Assembly (NCBI GenBank): GCA_016713425.1
Contig: JADJPE010000005.1
Span: 2,046,001 to 2,110,000 of the forward strand
Origin: Deltaproteobacteria bacterium
GTDB taxonomy: Bacteria; Myxococcota; Kuafuiibacteriia; Kuafuiibacteriales; Kuafuiibacteriaceae
Direction of reading: 5' to 3'
DNA: 64,000 nt
The notes beneath the pieces are model-generated. The model saw nothing but the letters and a program-made list of their open reading frames with translations, was not told the DNA's origin and searched no databases. Below, piece after piece: positions 9,489 through 18,011 of this stretch. The translations under genes were made by a program, and so were the position numbers. Each line of letters opens with the position of its first letter. Within the stretch, counting starts at the first letter, position 1.

Positions 9489-10208
9489 ATGACGCCTGAT
9501 TTGTTGGGTGCGGCTCCGTCGGGCGCAACCGAGGCTTTTGCGGTTGGGCCGACGGCTTTTTGGTTGATCCTTGGTGCTTCGATCTTCCTGCTCGCCCTCG
9601 CGTTCGAGCAAATGTACACATTTTGGCGCTTGGTCGAGCACGCTCGAGACCTTGGGACCGAGACGGGCAAAGCGATCTATCGGGGCGATCTGGCGGCGGC
9701 GCGTACGGTCTGTGAGCGGAGTCGATCGCCCGTTGCCGACATATTCATCGCTGCGCTCAACAAGGCCAGTCAGCCCGAGTTGCTGCATCGCGCGGCGGAG
9801 CGGGAGCGGCAGCGCTTTGGTCTTTGGATGAAACGGCGCTTGTGGATGATCGGAACGGTCGGCGCGCTCGCTCCTTTCGTGGGTCTGTTTGGCACGGTGC
9901 TGGGTATCATTCGGTCGTTCGCGGACATCGCGGCATCCGGTGCCGGTGGCTTCTCCGTTGTCGCCCAAGGCGTGTCGCAAGCGCTTCAGGCCACCGCGGG
10001 TGGCATCTTGGTCGCGGTGCTTGCGGTGTTGTTCTACAACTACTTTCAGGCCCGCGGGAATCGAGCCACGGTCGAGGTCAGGCTCGTGGTCGACGAGTTT
10101 CTGGAGCAATTGCAGCACGATGGGCGTGCGCGGCGCGCTGAGGCCGCGGCCGCTGGAGTCGGGTCTGGATCTGCCTCCGACGGAGGCCCGGCCGCCGCCG
10201 GCGCTTGA
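9489..10208 (+). CDS. MotA/TolQ/ExbB-type proton channel protein
   Basis: 239 residues with three membrane segments (about 22-45, 118-140 and 160-185). The second holds the family pattern APFVGLFGTVLGI and the third QALQATAGGILVAV, both typical of ExbB/TolQ channels that use the proton gradient to energise outer-membrane work. GGAG lies 9 bases before the ATG. The downstream ExbD/TolR-like gene overlaps it by four bases (TTGA), so the two form a stator pair. No TonB, TolA or TolB gene is nearby, so the energised partner is unknown. Confidence 0.88.
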   Translation: MTPDLLGAAPSGATEAFAVGPTAFWLILGASIFLLALAFEQMYTFWRLVEHARDLGTETGKAIYRGDLAAARTVCERSRSPVADIFIAALNKASQPELLHRAAERERQRFGLWMKRRLWMIGTVGALAPFVGLFGTVLGIIRSFADIAASGAGGFSVVAQGVSQALQATAGGILVAVLAVLFYNYFQARGNRATVEVRLVVDEFLEQLQHDGRARRAEAAAAGVGSGSASDGGPAAAGA

Positions 10209-10705
10209 GGCACGGGACAACGGAGTCGCGCTTGGGACACGGGGGTCAAGCTCAGGGGCATCAAGACCCGTCCGACGATGCGGAAATCGTCGAACAGGGC
10301 GCTTTCACCGAGATCAACATCGTTCCCTTGGTCGACATCATGCTCGTCCTTCTCGTGATCCTGATGGCGACGAGCACGGCGATGCTCGAGGCCGGCCAGG
10401 GTGCGGGCGCTGGTTTTCGTGTCAATTTGCCGACCGGCTCGAAGGCCGACGAGGCCGCAACGCTCGGCGACCAGCTCGTGGTCACGGTCCTTCGTGAAGG
10501 CGACATCATTGCTCGCGGTGAACTCGTTTCGCTCGACGAGCTCGAGACTTTGTTTCGGAGTGAAGCGAACACGCGGCCGGAACAGGTGGTCTTGGTCCAG
10601 GCGGATGAAGAAGCCCTTCATCGCCGCGTGGTCGAGGTGATGGAGGTTGCTCGGCGCGCCGGGCTCAAGAACCTGGCGATTGCGACGCGTCCCGAAGCTC
10701 CCTGA
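10205..10705 (+). CDS. ExbD/TolR-type protein
   Basis: 166 residues with one N-terminal membrane segment containing INIVPLVDIMLVLLVI, where the Asp is the proton-carrying residue conserved in ExbD/TolR, followed by a periplasmic domain ending in VVEVMEVARRAGLKNLAIA, as usual in the family. Works with the overlapping ExbB-like protein. The TTG start gives the TTGA overlap; the first 30 residues are hydrophilic and a later start is possible. Confidence 0.87.
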   Translation: MRHGTTESRLGHGGQAQGHQDPSDDAEIVEQGAFTEINIVPLVDIMLVLLVILMATSTAMLEAGQGAGAGFRVNLPTGSKADEAATLGDQLVVTVLREGDIIARGELVSLDELETLFRSEANTRPEQVVLVQADEEALHRRVVEVMEVARRAGLKNLAIATRPEAP

Positions 10706-10734
10706 GAAGGCGAACTCGGACGAGCGCAAGTTCT

Positions 10735-11844
10735 CTAGAACTGCACGAGGCCCTGGGCTTCGAGAGACTTGATGATCCGCATCGCTTCGATGTCTTGCAT
10801 CGGGCTGATCTGAATGATGCCCTGAACGGTTCGCTCACCATCGATGCGAGCCAAGATGTAGCGTTCCTTGGGCGTCATGTTGCTCTGCGCGGCCGCTGGC
10901 TCGCCGGTTGAACCGTTGGTGAGTTTGGGTACCAACTCACGAGACATCGGCTCGGGTTCAGTATTGCGGTTTGCGTAGGCCGGGACCTTCGGCGCGGCGG
11001 TCTGGTATCCTCGCTGAGCGATCGCGTAGGCAAGCTGGTTTGCGCCGTGGAAATCGGCATCGCGCAGTGTGCGGTCGGAGAGATCGCCGAGTCCTCGCAT
11101 GAGATCGACCGGCGGCAGCGAGCGCCCGCTGGGGTTCGAGGGCGTCCGCGCCTCGATGGTCCCAGCTTGCTGGAGACCGAAGAGGCGAGACATGATCAGG
11201 TAATCGGTCGCGTTGAGCCCGAGGAGCAGGTCATCGACGGTGCATCCGTGGCGCGCGGCCGCGATGATCTTGCCATCGAGCGTTTCAGCCGCGAGCGGGG
11301 GTATGTTGTTCTCGTTGACGCCGAGCACGGTCGAGCCGCTCGGGAAGATCCGGCTCAAGGACGCCCAGAAATCTGTTCGCAGGCTCGCCTCCGTGTGGAT
11401 CTCGTGAAGTGGGATGCGCACGTCGACCTCGGGCCGGGTTTCTGATGGCGCCGTTGTGTCGAAGGCGAACCGACCACGCGTCCACCGTAGCGCGTCCAGC
11501 ATGGATTCGCTCATTTTGACCTTGAGCGTTTGACTGATCTGATTCTCGGGAACGATGCCGATCATCACCAGGATGCGTCCCAACAAGACGTTGGTCGATC
11601 CTTGAGTCTCAAAGGCGCGCCGAAGCTGGTCATCGGTCAGAAGACCAAAGTGGACCAGGAACTGCCCAAAGTACTCGCGCGGATCGTTCGACGCAACGCG
11701 GGTGAGGATGCCATCTTCGGTGCGGAAGCGGCGCGTCACGCCGCCGCGTTGGACGACCAGATCGCCGGTCATCGAACGATTTGCGAGCCAAATGACGACG
11801 TCCGCGAGCGACATCGCATCGAGATCACCCTCTAGGCGTCCCAT
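10735..11844 (-). CDS. DUF4388 (PATAN) domain protein
   Basis: 369 residues. The N terminus (MGRLEGDLDAMSLADVVIWL) is the start of a DUF4388/PATAN domain, a module common in myxobacterial signalling proteins and thought to mediate protein contacts. The next part (about residues 75-130: FLVHFGLLTDDQLRRAF) resembles the N-terminal domain of type II secretion ATPases. A C-terminal stretch (YILARIDGERTV...) resembles the winged-helix-like end found in similar proteins. Start placed at 11844 because the conserved domain begins there; an earlier ATG at 11892 would overlap the divergent gene. Role not known. Confidence 0.72.
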   Translation of the reverse strand: MGRLEGDLDAMSLADVVIWLANRSMTGDLVVQRGGVTRRFRTEDGILTRVASNDPREYFGQFLVHFGLLTDDQLRRAFETQGSTNVLLGRILVMIGIVPENQISQTLKVKMSESMLDALRWTRGRFAFDTTAPSETRPEVDVRIPLHEIHTEASLRTDFWASLSRIFPSGSTVLGVNENNIPPLAAETLDGKIIAAARHGCTVDDLLLGLNATDYLIMSRLFGLQQAGTIEARTPSNPSGRSLPPVDLMRGLGDLSDRTLRDADFHGANQLAYAIAQRGYQTAAPKVPAYANRNTEPEPMSRELVPKLTNGSTGEPAAAQSNMTPKERYILARIDGERTVQGIIQISPMQDIEAMRIIKSLEAQGLVQF

Positions 11845-11928
11845 CCATCTCCCTGGTCGAGCGTTCCGCGCCGCCCGCTTGCTTTGGCCCAAAGCCTTGG
11901 CCTCAATGCCTCAATTCTGTTCGTCTCA

Positions 11929-12867
11929 ATGGGCTTGTCTTTGACCCACCTTCCTGCAGATCATGCCTGCGTGCCAGAACCTGTAAAGGTCTCCGCGTAT
12001 CTCACCGAAGACGACCCACGCATGGCGACCTGGGGAGAGCTTCTCGAGCGGGTCGCGTCCGATGTGGGTGTTGGGCTCGAAAGAGTCGACATCACCGCCG
12101 ACGCCATTCTCATGCAGCGGTATGGGCGTCGCACGCCCGTCGTCTGTATGGACGGCGAGGAGGTCGTCTCGGGTGCGCCCGCGCTGTCGGAACCAGTCCT
12201 ACGGAAGAAACTTGCCAAGGCGCTCGATCGACGTGGGCGCCGGTCGGAGGGCGACCACGAGGAGGCCGAGCTCTTTCGGGTCGAGACCTTCATTCCGCCC
12301 CCGGCGGCGGTTTTTGCGATGGTGGTCGCGGTGGTGGTCGCCGTGGGCTACTTCGTCTTTCGCGGCTTCGAGGACGCCAAGACGGGGCGTGAGCGGCTGG
12401 CGGCCACGCTCTTCGACGTGAAAGCCCGCGATGAGGCGCCGGTGCCCTTTCGCCTTCGGACGATCGATGGCCATGACGTGGGTCTCGACGACTTCAAAGA
12501 CCGGATTGTCATTATCAACTTCTGGGCGACATGGTGTCCGCCGTGCATCGAAGAGATGCCCTCGATGACCCGTTTCGCCGAGAAGCTGAAGGACGATCCC
12601 CGGGTCGTGTTCCTCGCGATCAGCGCCGACGATTCTTGGGACCCCGTCAAGTCAATGCTCGGGGCGTCATCCACGCCCTTCCGGGTCCTCCTCGATCAGG
12701 GCGGCAAGCTCGCGAATGCCTACGGCACGACGAAGTTTCCCGAGACTTACGTCGTCGTCGATGGACGAGTTAGAGGGTACATCATAGGGCCTCGCGACTG
12801 GGATCGATGGTATGCCGAAGCCTATATTCGAGAAGTCGTCGGTCATTCGGTCGGGCCCGCGACGTGA
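11929..12867 (+). CDS. Membrane-anchored TlpA-like thioredoxin with glutaredoxin-like N domain
   Basis: About 312 residues. An N-terminal glutaredoxin-like domain (about 15-95) has RTPVVCMDGE, the cis-Pro region of that fold, but lacks the N-terminal CxxC. One membrane segment (about 125-145) follows, then a TlpA/ResA-type thioredoxin domain with active site NFWATWCPPCIEE and KFPETYVV. This arrangement would place the redox domain in the periplasm, where it could reduce disulfides or serve cytochrome c maturation. Start uncertain: ATG 11929 or GTG 11971; TTG 11884 would collide with the divergent gene. Neighbours give no further hint. Confidence 0.8.
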   Translation: MGLSLTHLPADHACVPEPVKVSAYLTEDDPRMATWGELLERVASDVGVGLERVDITADAILMQRYGRRTPVVCMDGEEVVSGAPALSEPVLRKKLAKALDRRGRRSEGDHEEAELFRVETFIPPPAAVFAMVVAVVVAVGYFVFRGFEDAKTGRERLAATLFDVKARDEAPVPFRLRTIDGHDVGLDDFKDRIVIINFWATWCPPCIEEMPSMTRFAEKLKDDPRVVFLAISADDSWDPVKSMLGASSTPFRVLLDQGGKLANAYGTTKFPETYVVVDGRVRGYIIGPRDWDRWYAEAYIREVVGHSVGPAT

Positions 12868-12886
12868 ACGCGTGGGTGCGCGCTTC

Positions 12887-12929
12887 GCGCGGTCTGCGCG
12901 GTCTGCGCGGTCTGCGCGGTCTGCGCGGT
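12887..12929. repeat. 9-bp tandem repeat (ggtctgcgc)
   Basis: Four and a half near-perfect copies of ggtctgcgc, 20 bases after the thioredoxin gene. The rest of the gap to 13081 has no gene that can be supported. Similar 9-base arrays occur elsewhere in this window (about 7463-7500 and 19747-19790). Confidence 0.8.
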
Positions 12930-13081
12930 GAGGTTGGATCTCCTTCCGCGCACGATCCATGGCGCGTAGCGTTCGAGGTCCAGTTCCGCGTTCCGAAGGT
13001 CGGACATTCAGCGGTCTCTTGTGGCTGGCGCTTGGTTCTGCCCCGTGTTAGCGTTTCGCCTCCATCAGTGAACTGAACACG

Positions 13082-15043
13082 ATGCAGGCTCGCTGTCCGC
13101 ATTGCGGCGCTCTGAATGAGTTCGTCCGCCCACCGACGACCGCCGTCGTTTACTGCCGGCAGTGTCAGCGTCCGTTTGGCTCCCAGGTGGGATCGGGTCA
13201 GACGCCGTTGCCCTCTATCGTGTCGGGTCGCGCGGTGCCCGTGGCACCGAGTCGGGCCGCGGCTTCCGCTGGTGTTGGGCCTTCGTCGGCGTCCAATTTT
13301 GCACGTTTCGAGAGTGACGATGGGCGGGAGTCCACGACGCCCTTTCGTTCGGGCCGACCGTCGGCCGCGGTGGCGGCGCAGGTCATCGTCCCGAAGACGC
13401 GGCCCACGTCGGATGAGCAGAGCGACCAGGCGAAGCTCGTGTATCGAAACTCGGATGGGATGGAGACGGAGTTCGGGCTCGAAGCGACCACGACGGTGGG
13501 CCGCCATCCGAAGAACGACATTCGCCTCAATGATCGCGAGATTTCGAAGGAACACGCGGTGATCGAGCGGCGGGGCGCGGACTACTACGTGCGCGACCTT
13601 CGGTCCTCCAACGGAACGTTCGTCAACAGCCGGCGGGTAACCGACGCTCATCTCAAAGATGGAGACGAGCTCCTCCTCGGTTCGATGCGCCTTCAGTTCG
13701 TCGTCGATCGACGCCAGAAGGATCGCCATTCCGTTCGCGATTTGGTCACCATCTTGCCGCAGGATCCCGGCACGACGACGCACATTCATGCCAAGCTCGA
13801 GGGCGACGAAGATCTCGACTTCAAGCCAGTCGATCTGGTGACCGACATCGAAGTGTTGAAGCGCGACTACGAGAAGCTTCGGCTGACGCAGGGCTTGTCG
13901 CGGATCGGTCTGACGCTCGATCTTTCGGTGTTGCTCACGAAGACGCTCGATGTGGTCTTTTCGATGCTCCCGGCCGACAACGCCGTGATCATGCTGGTCG
14001 ACGAGGATACCAACACCCTCGTACCTCATACGGTGCGCCAGCGAGATCCGAAGAACGCAAAGGATCGCAAGCAGGAGATCCTTCTCTCGTCTACGATTCT
14101 CAACCAGGTGCTCAATGAGCGCGCTTCGGTCCTGTCCTCGGATGCGTTCGTCGATCCACGTTTCTCTGGGGCGCAGTCGATCATCGCGCAGGGCATTCGC
14201 GCGGCGATGGCCGTGCCCTTGATCGCGCACGATCATGTCCTTGGCATCATGCACCTCGACTCTCGCGAACGCGTTGGCGCGTTTACGGAGAAGGATCTTC
14301 GACTCCTGAAGGCGATCGCTGTGCAAACGGCCATCGCCATCGAGAACACGCGTCTGGTTCGCCAGATCGAGGAGGAGGCCAAGACGCGCGGTCAGCTCAG
14401 CCGCTTCTTGCCGCCTCATGTCGTGGAGGACATGGTCAACGGACGCGGGCGCCCGATCCAAAAAGGCGGCCGCGAGCTCGAGGCCACGGTCGTCTTCTGT
14501 GATATCCGTGGGTTCACGTCGCTCGCCGAGAACACCGGCCCGCAAGAGATCGTTGATCTGCTCAACGACTATTTCGAGCACCTCGTGGATGTGGTTTTTC
14601 GCTATCACGGCGTGCTCGACAAGTTCATCGGCGACGCGCTGATGGCTTCCTGGGGCACGCTCGACAGCGACCAAGATCAGGTCGTTCGGGCCGTTGCGGC
14701 GGCCCTCGAGTTCCGCGATACGATTCGGGGGTTGAATCGTGAGCGACGCCTCGAGGGTCTGCCCCCCATCAACATGGGGGTGGGCGTGAATACCGGACGA
14801 CTCGTGGCCGGCTACATGGGGTCGAAGCGGCGTCTTGAGTACACGGTCGTCGGTGACACCGTGAATACGGCCTCCCGCTTGTGTTCGGTCGCGGCCGGCG
14901 ACCAAGTGCTGATTTCGGAGAGTACGCATCGCCACGTTGCCGATCGCGTCGAGGCGCGGTATCTCGGTCCGAGGCAAGTGAAGGGCAAGGAGCAGGAGCT
15001 CGGGGTTTACGAGCTTGTTCGGGTCTTGGAGTCGTATTCGTGA
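13082..15043 (+). CDS. Zinc ribbon-FHA-GAF-adenylate cyclase
   Basis: 653 residues. N-terminal zinc ribbon (CPHCG...CRQC), FHA domain at about 124-205 (TVGRHPKNDIRLND, SKEH, SSNGTFVN), which binds phosphothreonine, GAF sensor at about 280-426, and class III nucleotide cyclase at about 467-620. Metal-binding Asp residues are present (VVFCDIRGFTS, FIGDALMASWG), and EYTVVGDTVNTASRL is typical of adenylate rather than guanylate cyclases. The next gene, a Ser/Thr kinase, overlaps by four bases; the natural inference is that the kinase phosphorylates a ligand of the FHA domain or the cyclase itself. Confidence 0.93.
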   Translation: MQARCPHCGALNEFVRPPTTAVVYCRQCQRPFGSQVGSGQTPLPSIVSGRAVPVAPSRAAASAGVGPSSASNFARFESDDGRESTTPFRSGRPSAAVAAQVIVPKTRPTSDEQSDQAKLVYRNSDGMETEFGLEATTTVGRHPKNDIRLNDREISKEHAVIERRGADYYVRDLRSSNGTFVNSRRVTDAHLKDGDELLLGSMRLQFVVDRRQKDRHSVRDLVTILPQDPGTTTHIHAKLEGDEDLDFKPVDLVTDIEVLKRDYEKLRLTQGLSRIGLTLDLSVLLTKTLDVVFSMLPADNAVIMLVDEDTNTLVPHTVRQRDPKNAKDRKQEILLSSTILNQVLNERASVLSSDAFVDPRFSGAQSIIAQGIRAAMAVPLIAHDHVLGIMHLDSRERVGAFTEKDLRLLKAIAVQTAIAIENTRLVRQIEEEAKTRGQLSRFLPPHVVEDMVNGRGRPIQKGGRELEATVVFCDIRGFTSLAENTGPQEIVDLLNDYFEHLVDVVFRYHGVLDKFIGDALMASWGTLDSDQDQVVRAVAAALEFRDTIRGLNRERRLEGLPPINMGVGVNTGRLVAGYMGSKRRLEYTVVGDTVNTASRLCSVAAGDQVLISESTHRHVADRVEARYLGPRQVKGKEQELGVYELVRVLESYS

Positions 15044-16161
15044 GCGTCGATCACGCCGCGCCGCGCCGGCCAGTTGTTCAGCGTTGCCCGAACTGCAGCG
15101 CGAAATACGACGTAGGCATCTATGTTTCCGGCCAGAAGGTACGTTGCCGTCGCTGTGGGATCAAATTCGAGGTTGTTCGTACCGATACCCAAGTTGGGGC
15201 CGTGACGCCCATCCGCCGGCCGGAAGGTACGCAGGCGGGTGGGGCTGCGGGCGCCGGCGCGGGCGCTGAGCCTGCGGGCGCCGCAGGTGCGGCGGCGGGC
15301 GCGGGCCCCGAGGGGCGAGCGCCGCGTCCGGCCACGAAGTCGGTCCGGATCGCCCAGAACGACATCCCCGAAGGCACGGTGCTGGGCGGCTATCGTGTGG
15401 GCACGGTCTTGGGGCGGGGTGCCATGGGGACGGTCTACCGGGCCGTGCAGCTCTCGCTGGATCGAAGCGTTGCGGTCAAGGTCATGAGCGCGGATCTCGT
15501 GAGTCAGCCGGAGTTCATCCTGCGCTTCCGGCGCGAAGCGGCGGCTCTTGCCGCGCTCGCGCATCCGAACGTCGTGTCGATCATCGACCAAGGAAGCGTC
15601 GATGAGCATTGGTTCTTCGTGATGGAGTACGTCGATGGGCCGACGCTTCGTCGCCTGATGTCGAAGCGGTCTTTGACGTTGGCACAGGCGATTGATCTGG
15701 CCACCCAGATCGGGCGCGGGCTCGACTACGCCCATGGGCGTGGCGTTGTGCACCGCGATCTGAAACCGGAGAACGTTTTGCTCGCGGGCGATGGGGGGAC
15801 GGGCCTTCTCGCCAAGATTTGCGACTTCGGCCTCGCCGATATTCTCTATAGCGACCGGTCGTACGTGAACCTCACCGGCAGTCGTATCTCGATGGGGACG
15901 GTCAACTATATGGCGCCGGAGCAGCGTCAGGATGCCGGGCGGGTCGACCAGCGGGCCGACGTGTTTTCGTACGGCGTGCTTCTGTACGAAATGTTCACTG
16001 GGGAGCTTCCGCTTGGTCGCTATGAGAATCCGTCCAAGAAGAACCGCTTCTTGGACCGAAAAATCGATCCGTTGATTCTGGCGGCCCTCGAGCCGGATGC
16101 CCGCCGTCGCCCGCCCCGGGTAAAAGAACTGGTCGACACACTCGAAACGCTCAGTCGCTAG
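15040..16161 (+). CDS. Zinc-ribbon Ser/Thr protein kinase
   Basis: 373 residues. Residues about 13-45 form an MJ0042-type zinc ribbon (RCPNCSAKYDV, RCRRCGIKFEV). A long Ala/Gly linker follows, then a Hanks-type kinase domain (about 112-370) with LGRGAMGTVYRA, VAVKVM, VVHRDLKPENVLL and CDFGLAD, all catalytic residues intact. No membrane segment or extracellular domain, so it is a soluble kinase. GTG start overlaps the cyclase stop (GTGA); a longer frame upstream lies inside the cyclase gene and is not used. Likely co-regulated with the FHA-cyclase. Confidence 0.93.
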   Translation: MSVDHAAPRRPVVQRCPNCSAKYDVGIYVSGQKVRCRRCGIKFEVVRTDTQVGAVTPIRRPEGTQAGGAAGAGAGAEPAGAAGAAAGAGPEGRAPRPATKSVRIAQNDIPEGTVLGGYRVGTVLGRGAMGTVYRAVQLSLDRSVAVKVMSADLVSQPEFILRFRREAAALAALAHPNVVSIIDQGSVDEHWFFVMEYVDGPTLRRLMSKRSLTLAQAIDLATQIGRGLDYAHGRGVVHRDLKPENVLLAGDGGTGLLAKICDFGLADILYSDRSYVNLTGSRISMGTVNYMAPEQRQDAGRVDQRADVFSYGVLLYEMFTGELPLGRYENPSKKNRFLDRKIDPLILAALEPDARRRPPRVKELVDTLETLSR

Positions 16162-16234
16162 CCCCGCCGATTTGCCTCCGGCGAAGATTCTGGTTGCACA
16201 CTCGGGGGACTTCTCAGAAGGTGCGCAGCCACCG

Positions 16235-16750
16235 ATGCAGAACCTACGAGACCAGCTCCTGAAGGCTGGCTTGGTGACACGAGAGCAGGCCGACAAGGCG
16301 GCGCACGACAAGACGCGCGGTCGTGGTCCGCGCCGAGGTGGCGGCAAGGGCGGCGACCCGCGCAATGCGTCGGGTGTGGGCGCGGGCGCGGGCGCTGCGG
16401 CCGCGAGCGGATCGCGCCCTCACGCGAAGGGGCCGGGACGATCGGTCGGCGCGCAGCCGGTCAATCGGATGCTCGACCTGACGGACCCGGCGCGACTGCA
16501 AGTCTTCCAAGCCATCGAGCGCCATCGGGTGCGCGATGAGGTGTCGGGAGATCTCGTCTTTCATTTCACGCTTCGCGATGGCCGCATCCGAAAGATGTTC
16601 GTCTGTGACGAAGTCTCGAAGGGCCTCGAGTCGGGTGCCTTGGCCATTGTCGAGAACGGTTCAGTGGACGACCATATCGTCGTGCGCCGCGAGGCCATCG
16701 AGGCGATCGGCGCCGTGGACCGCGAAGCGGTGCGCTTCTGCAACACCTAA
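16235..16750 (+). CDS. DUF2058 family protein
   Basis: 171 residues. Starts MQNLRDQLLKAGLVT, a typical beginning of DUF2058 (YaiL-like) proteins, then a charged/Ala-Gly linker, then a conserved C-terminal part with LVFHFTLRDGRIRKMFV and REAVRFCN. Function unknown. Start at 16235 is preceded by gaaggtgcg; an earlier start gives 21 unconserved residues. Follows the kinase by 73 bases in the same direction. Confidence 0.8.
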   Translation: MQNLRDQLLKAGLVTREQADKAAHDKTRGRGPRRGGGKGGDPRNASGVGAGAGAAAASGSRPHAKGPGRSVGAQPVNRMLDLTDPARLQVFQAIERHRVRDEVSGDLVFHFTLRDGRIRKMFVCDEVSKGLESGALAIVENGSVDDHIVVRREAIEAIGAVDREAVRFCNT

Positions 16751-16828
16751 CGCCTTATCGCTGATCGGGCCCCTAGATGATCGGCCGCGATCCGATCGAA
16801 CGCGGCTCTTGCCCCATATTCGCCGCCC

Positions 16829-17920
16829 CTATTCGTCGTCGGCAAGATAACTCAGGATGACTTCGTCGAGCGATCGTTCGACGACAAGGATGTTGGGCCG
16901 GCTCTCATCCCGCGATTTGCGCGGCTTTGATGCTTGGAGGCTGTTCTCGCTTCCGCCCCTCGGTGTGCCTCGGCCGCCGCGCTGTGCCGCGGCGTTTGGG
17001 GCGCCGCGTTCGCCTTCGACTCGCCGCGCTTCACGTTCCTGAGCGAGCCGCCAGCGAAGGTCGGCCGAACCGACGTCGATGAGCGTCTGATCGTTGCGGG
17101 GCGGTGCGACGCGCGGTTTGCCTTCGTTTCGAAGCCCCTGCGCGCCGGCATTCTGGCGTTCGGCGTGAATGTCCGTGCTCGGTCCGCCTGAGTCCGAGCT
17201 CGACCGCCCGTCCAAGGCGGGTGTCGATGGATCCGTCGCATCGGGATCGGGCTGGGTTCTGAGCGCCGTGAGGCTCTTCCTGAGTCGTTCGCGCAGACCA
17301 GCCGGCAGGCCAAAATCGACCAACGTGTCCGACGTCGGCGGCATGAGGTCCGGCGTGGGCTCCTCCACGCCTGGCGTGCTCGTCCGTCGCGCGCTCGGAA
17401 CCGGCGGCGATTCTTCGAAATCGATTTCGAGACTTCCACCGAACCGCGGGCGAGCATCGCCCTGGCCCGCCGGGGCCGAAGCCACCGTGGCCGCGTCGTC
17501 GGACACATCGGCTTTCGCTTCCGCGGAATCGGCGCGCGGATCTTGGGCCTTCGTCGCCGACGCGGGCGGTCGCGTAGGGCCGGTGGGCACGATCGTTTCG
17601 GAGCCGTCCGTGGCCGCGTCTTTGGCCGCACTCGGTTTTTCGACGTACATCGAAATGATGTCGTCATAGGTTCCGCGCACGAGGTTGCGCATGAGGCTCT
17701 TGTGCTGGTCTTGCATCATGTCGCGAATCGCGACGTCGCGTTCCTCGGGCGCAAGTTCTCGCGCGAGGATGTCCTCGTATGTCTTCTTCTCGAACGCGAG
17801 CACTTGCCCATCGAGGAAGAGCTGCGTGACGACGCGAGGCAGACTGATCCCCGAGTCCTCTGTCTGGACATGGAAGACCCGTTCTCGGTAACGGATGTTG
17901 TGATTGAAGCCCTGGAGCAT
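16829..17920 (-). CDS. Conserved unknown protein with long disordered tail
   Basis: 363 residues. The first ~95 residues (MLQGFNHNIRYRERVFHVQT, then a QLFLDG segment and MQDQHKSLMRNL) form a compact domain of the kind seen in many myxobacterial genomes without known role. The remainder is Pro/Ala/Asp-rich and probably disordered, with a repeated acidic pattern around EIDFEESPPVP. No signal peptide or membrane segment. Convergent with the DUF2058 gene and divergent from the gene at 18012. Confidence 0.7.
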   Translation of the reverse strand: MLQGFNHNIRYRERVFHVQTEDSGISLPRVVTQLFLDGQVLAFEKKTYEDILARELAPEERDVAIRDMMQDQHKSLMRNLVRGTYDDIISMYVEKPSAAKDAATDGSETIVPTGPTRPPASATKAQDPRADSAEAKADVSDDAATVASAPAGQGDARPRFGGSLEIDFEESPPVPSARRTSTPGVEEPTPDLMPPTSDTLVDFGLPAGLRERLRKSLTALRTQPDPDATDPSTPALDGRSSSDSGGPSTDIHAERQNAGAQGLRNEGKPRVAPPRNDQTLIDVGSADLRWRLAQEREARRVEGERGAPNAAAQRGGRGTPRGGSENSLQASKPRKSRDESRPNILVVERSLDEVILSYLADDE

Positions 17921-18011
17921 CCCTAACTTTTCGAACCGAAGATTAGCTCGAAGTCATTTGTTGTTGCCAGGGGGCCGTCTGGGTGCAAACCTCCTCCCTG
18001 GTCGAGGTGAG

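Noticed and set aside
12782..14977. Long open frame on the minus strand antisense to the FHA-cyclase
   Set aside because: Arises from the high-GC codon pattern of the real gene on the other strand; no domain match, rich in Arg and His like other shadow frames.
15007..16365. Minus-strand frame antisense to the kinase
   Set aside because: No domain, opposite to a gene with clear kinase motifs.
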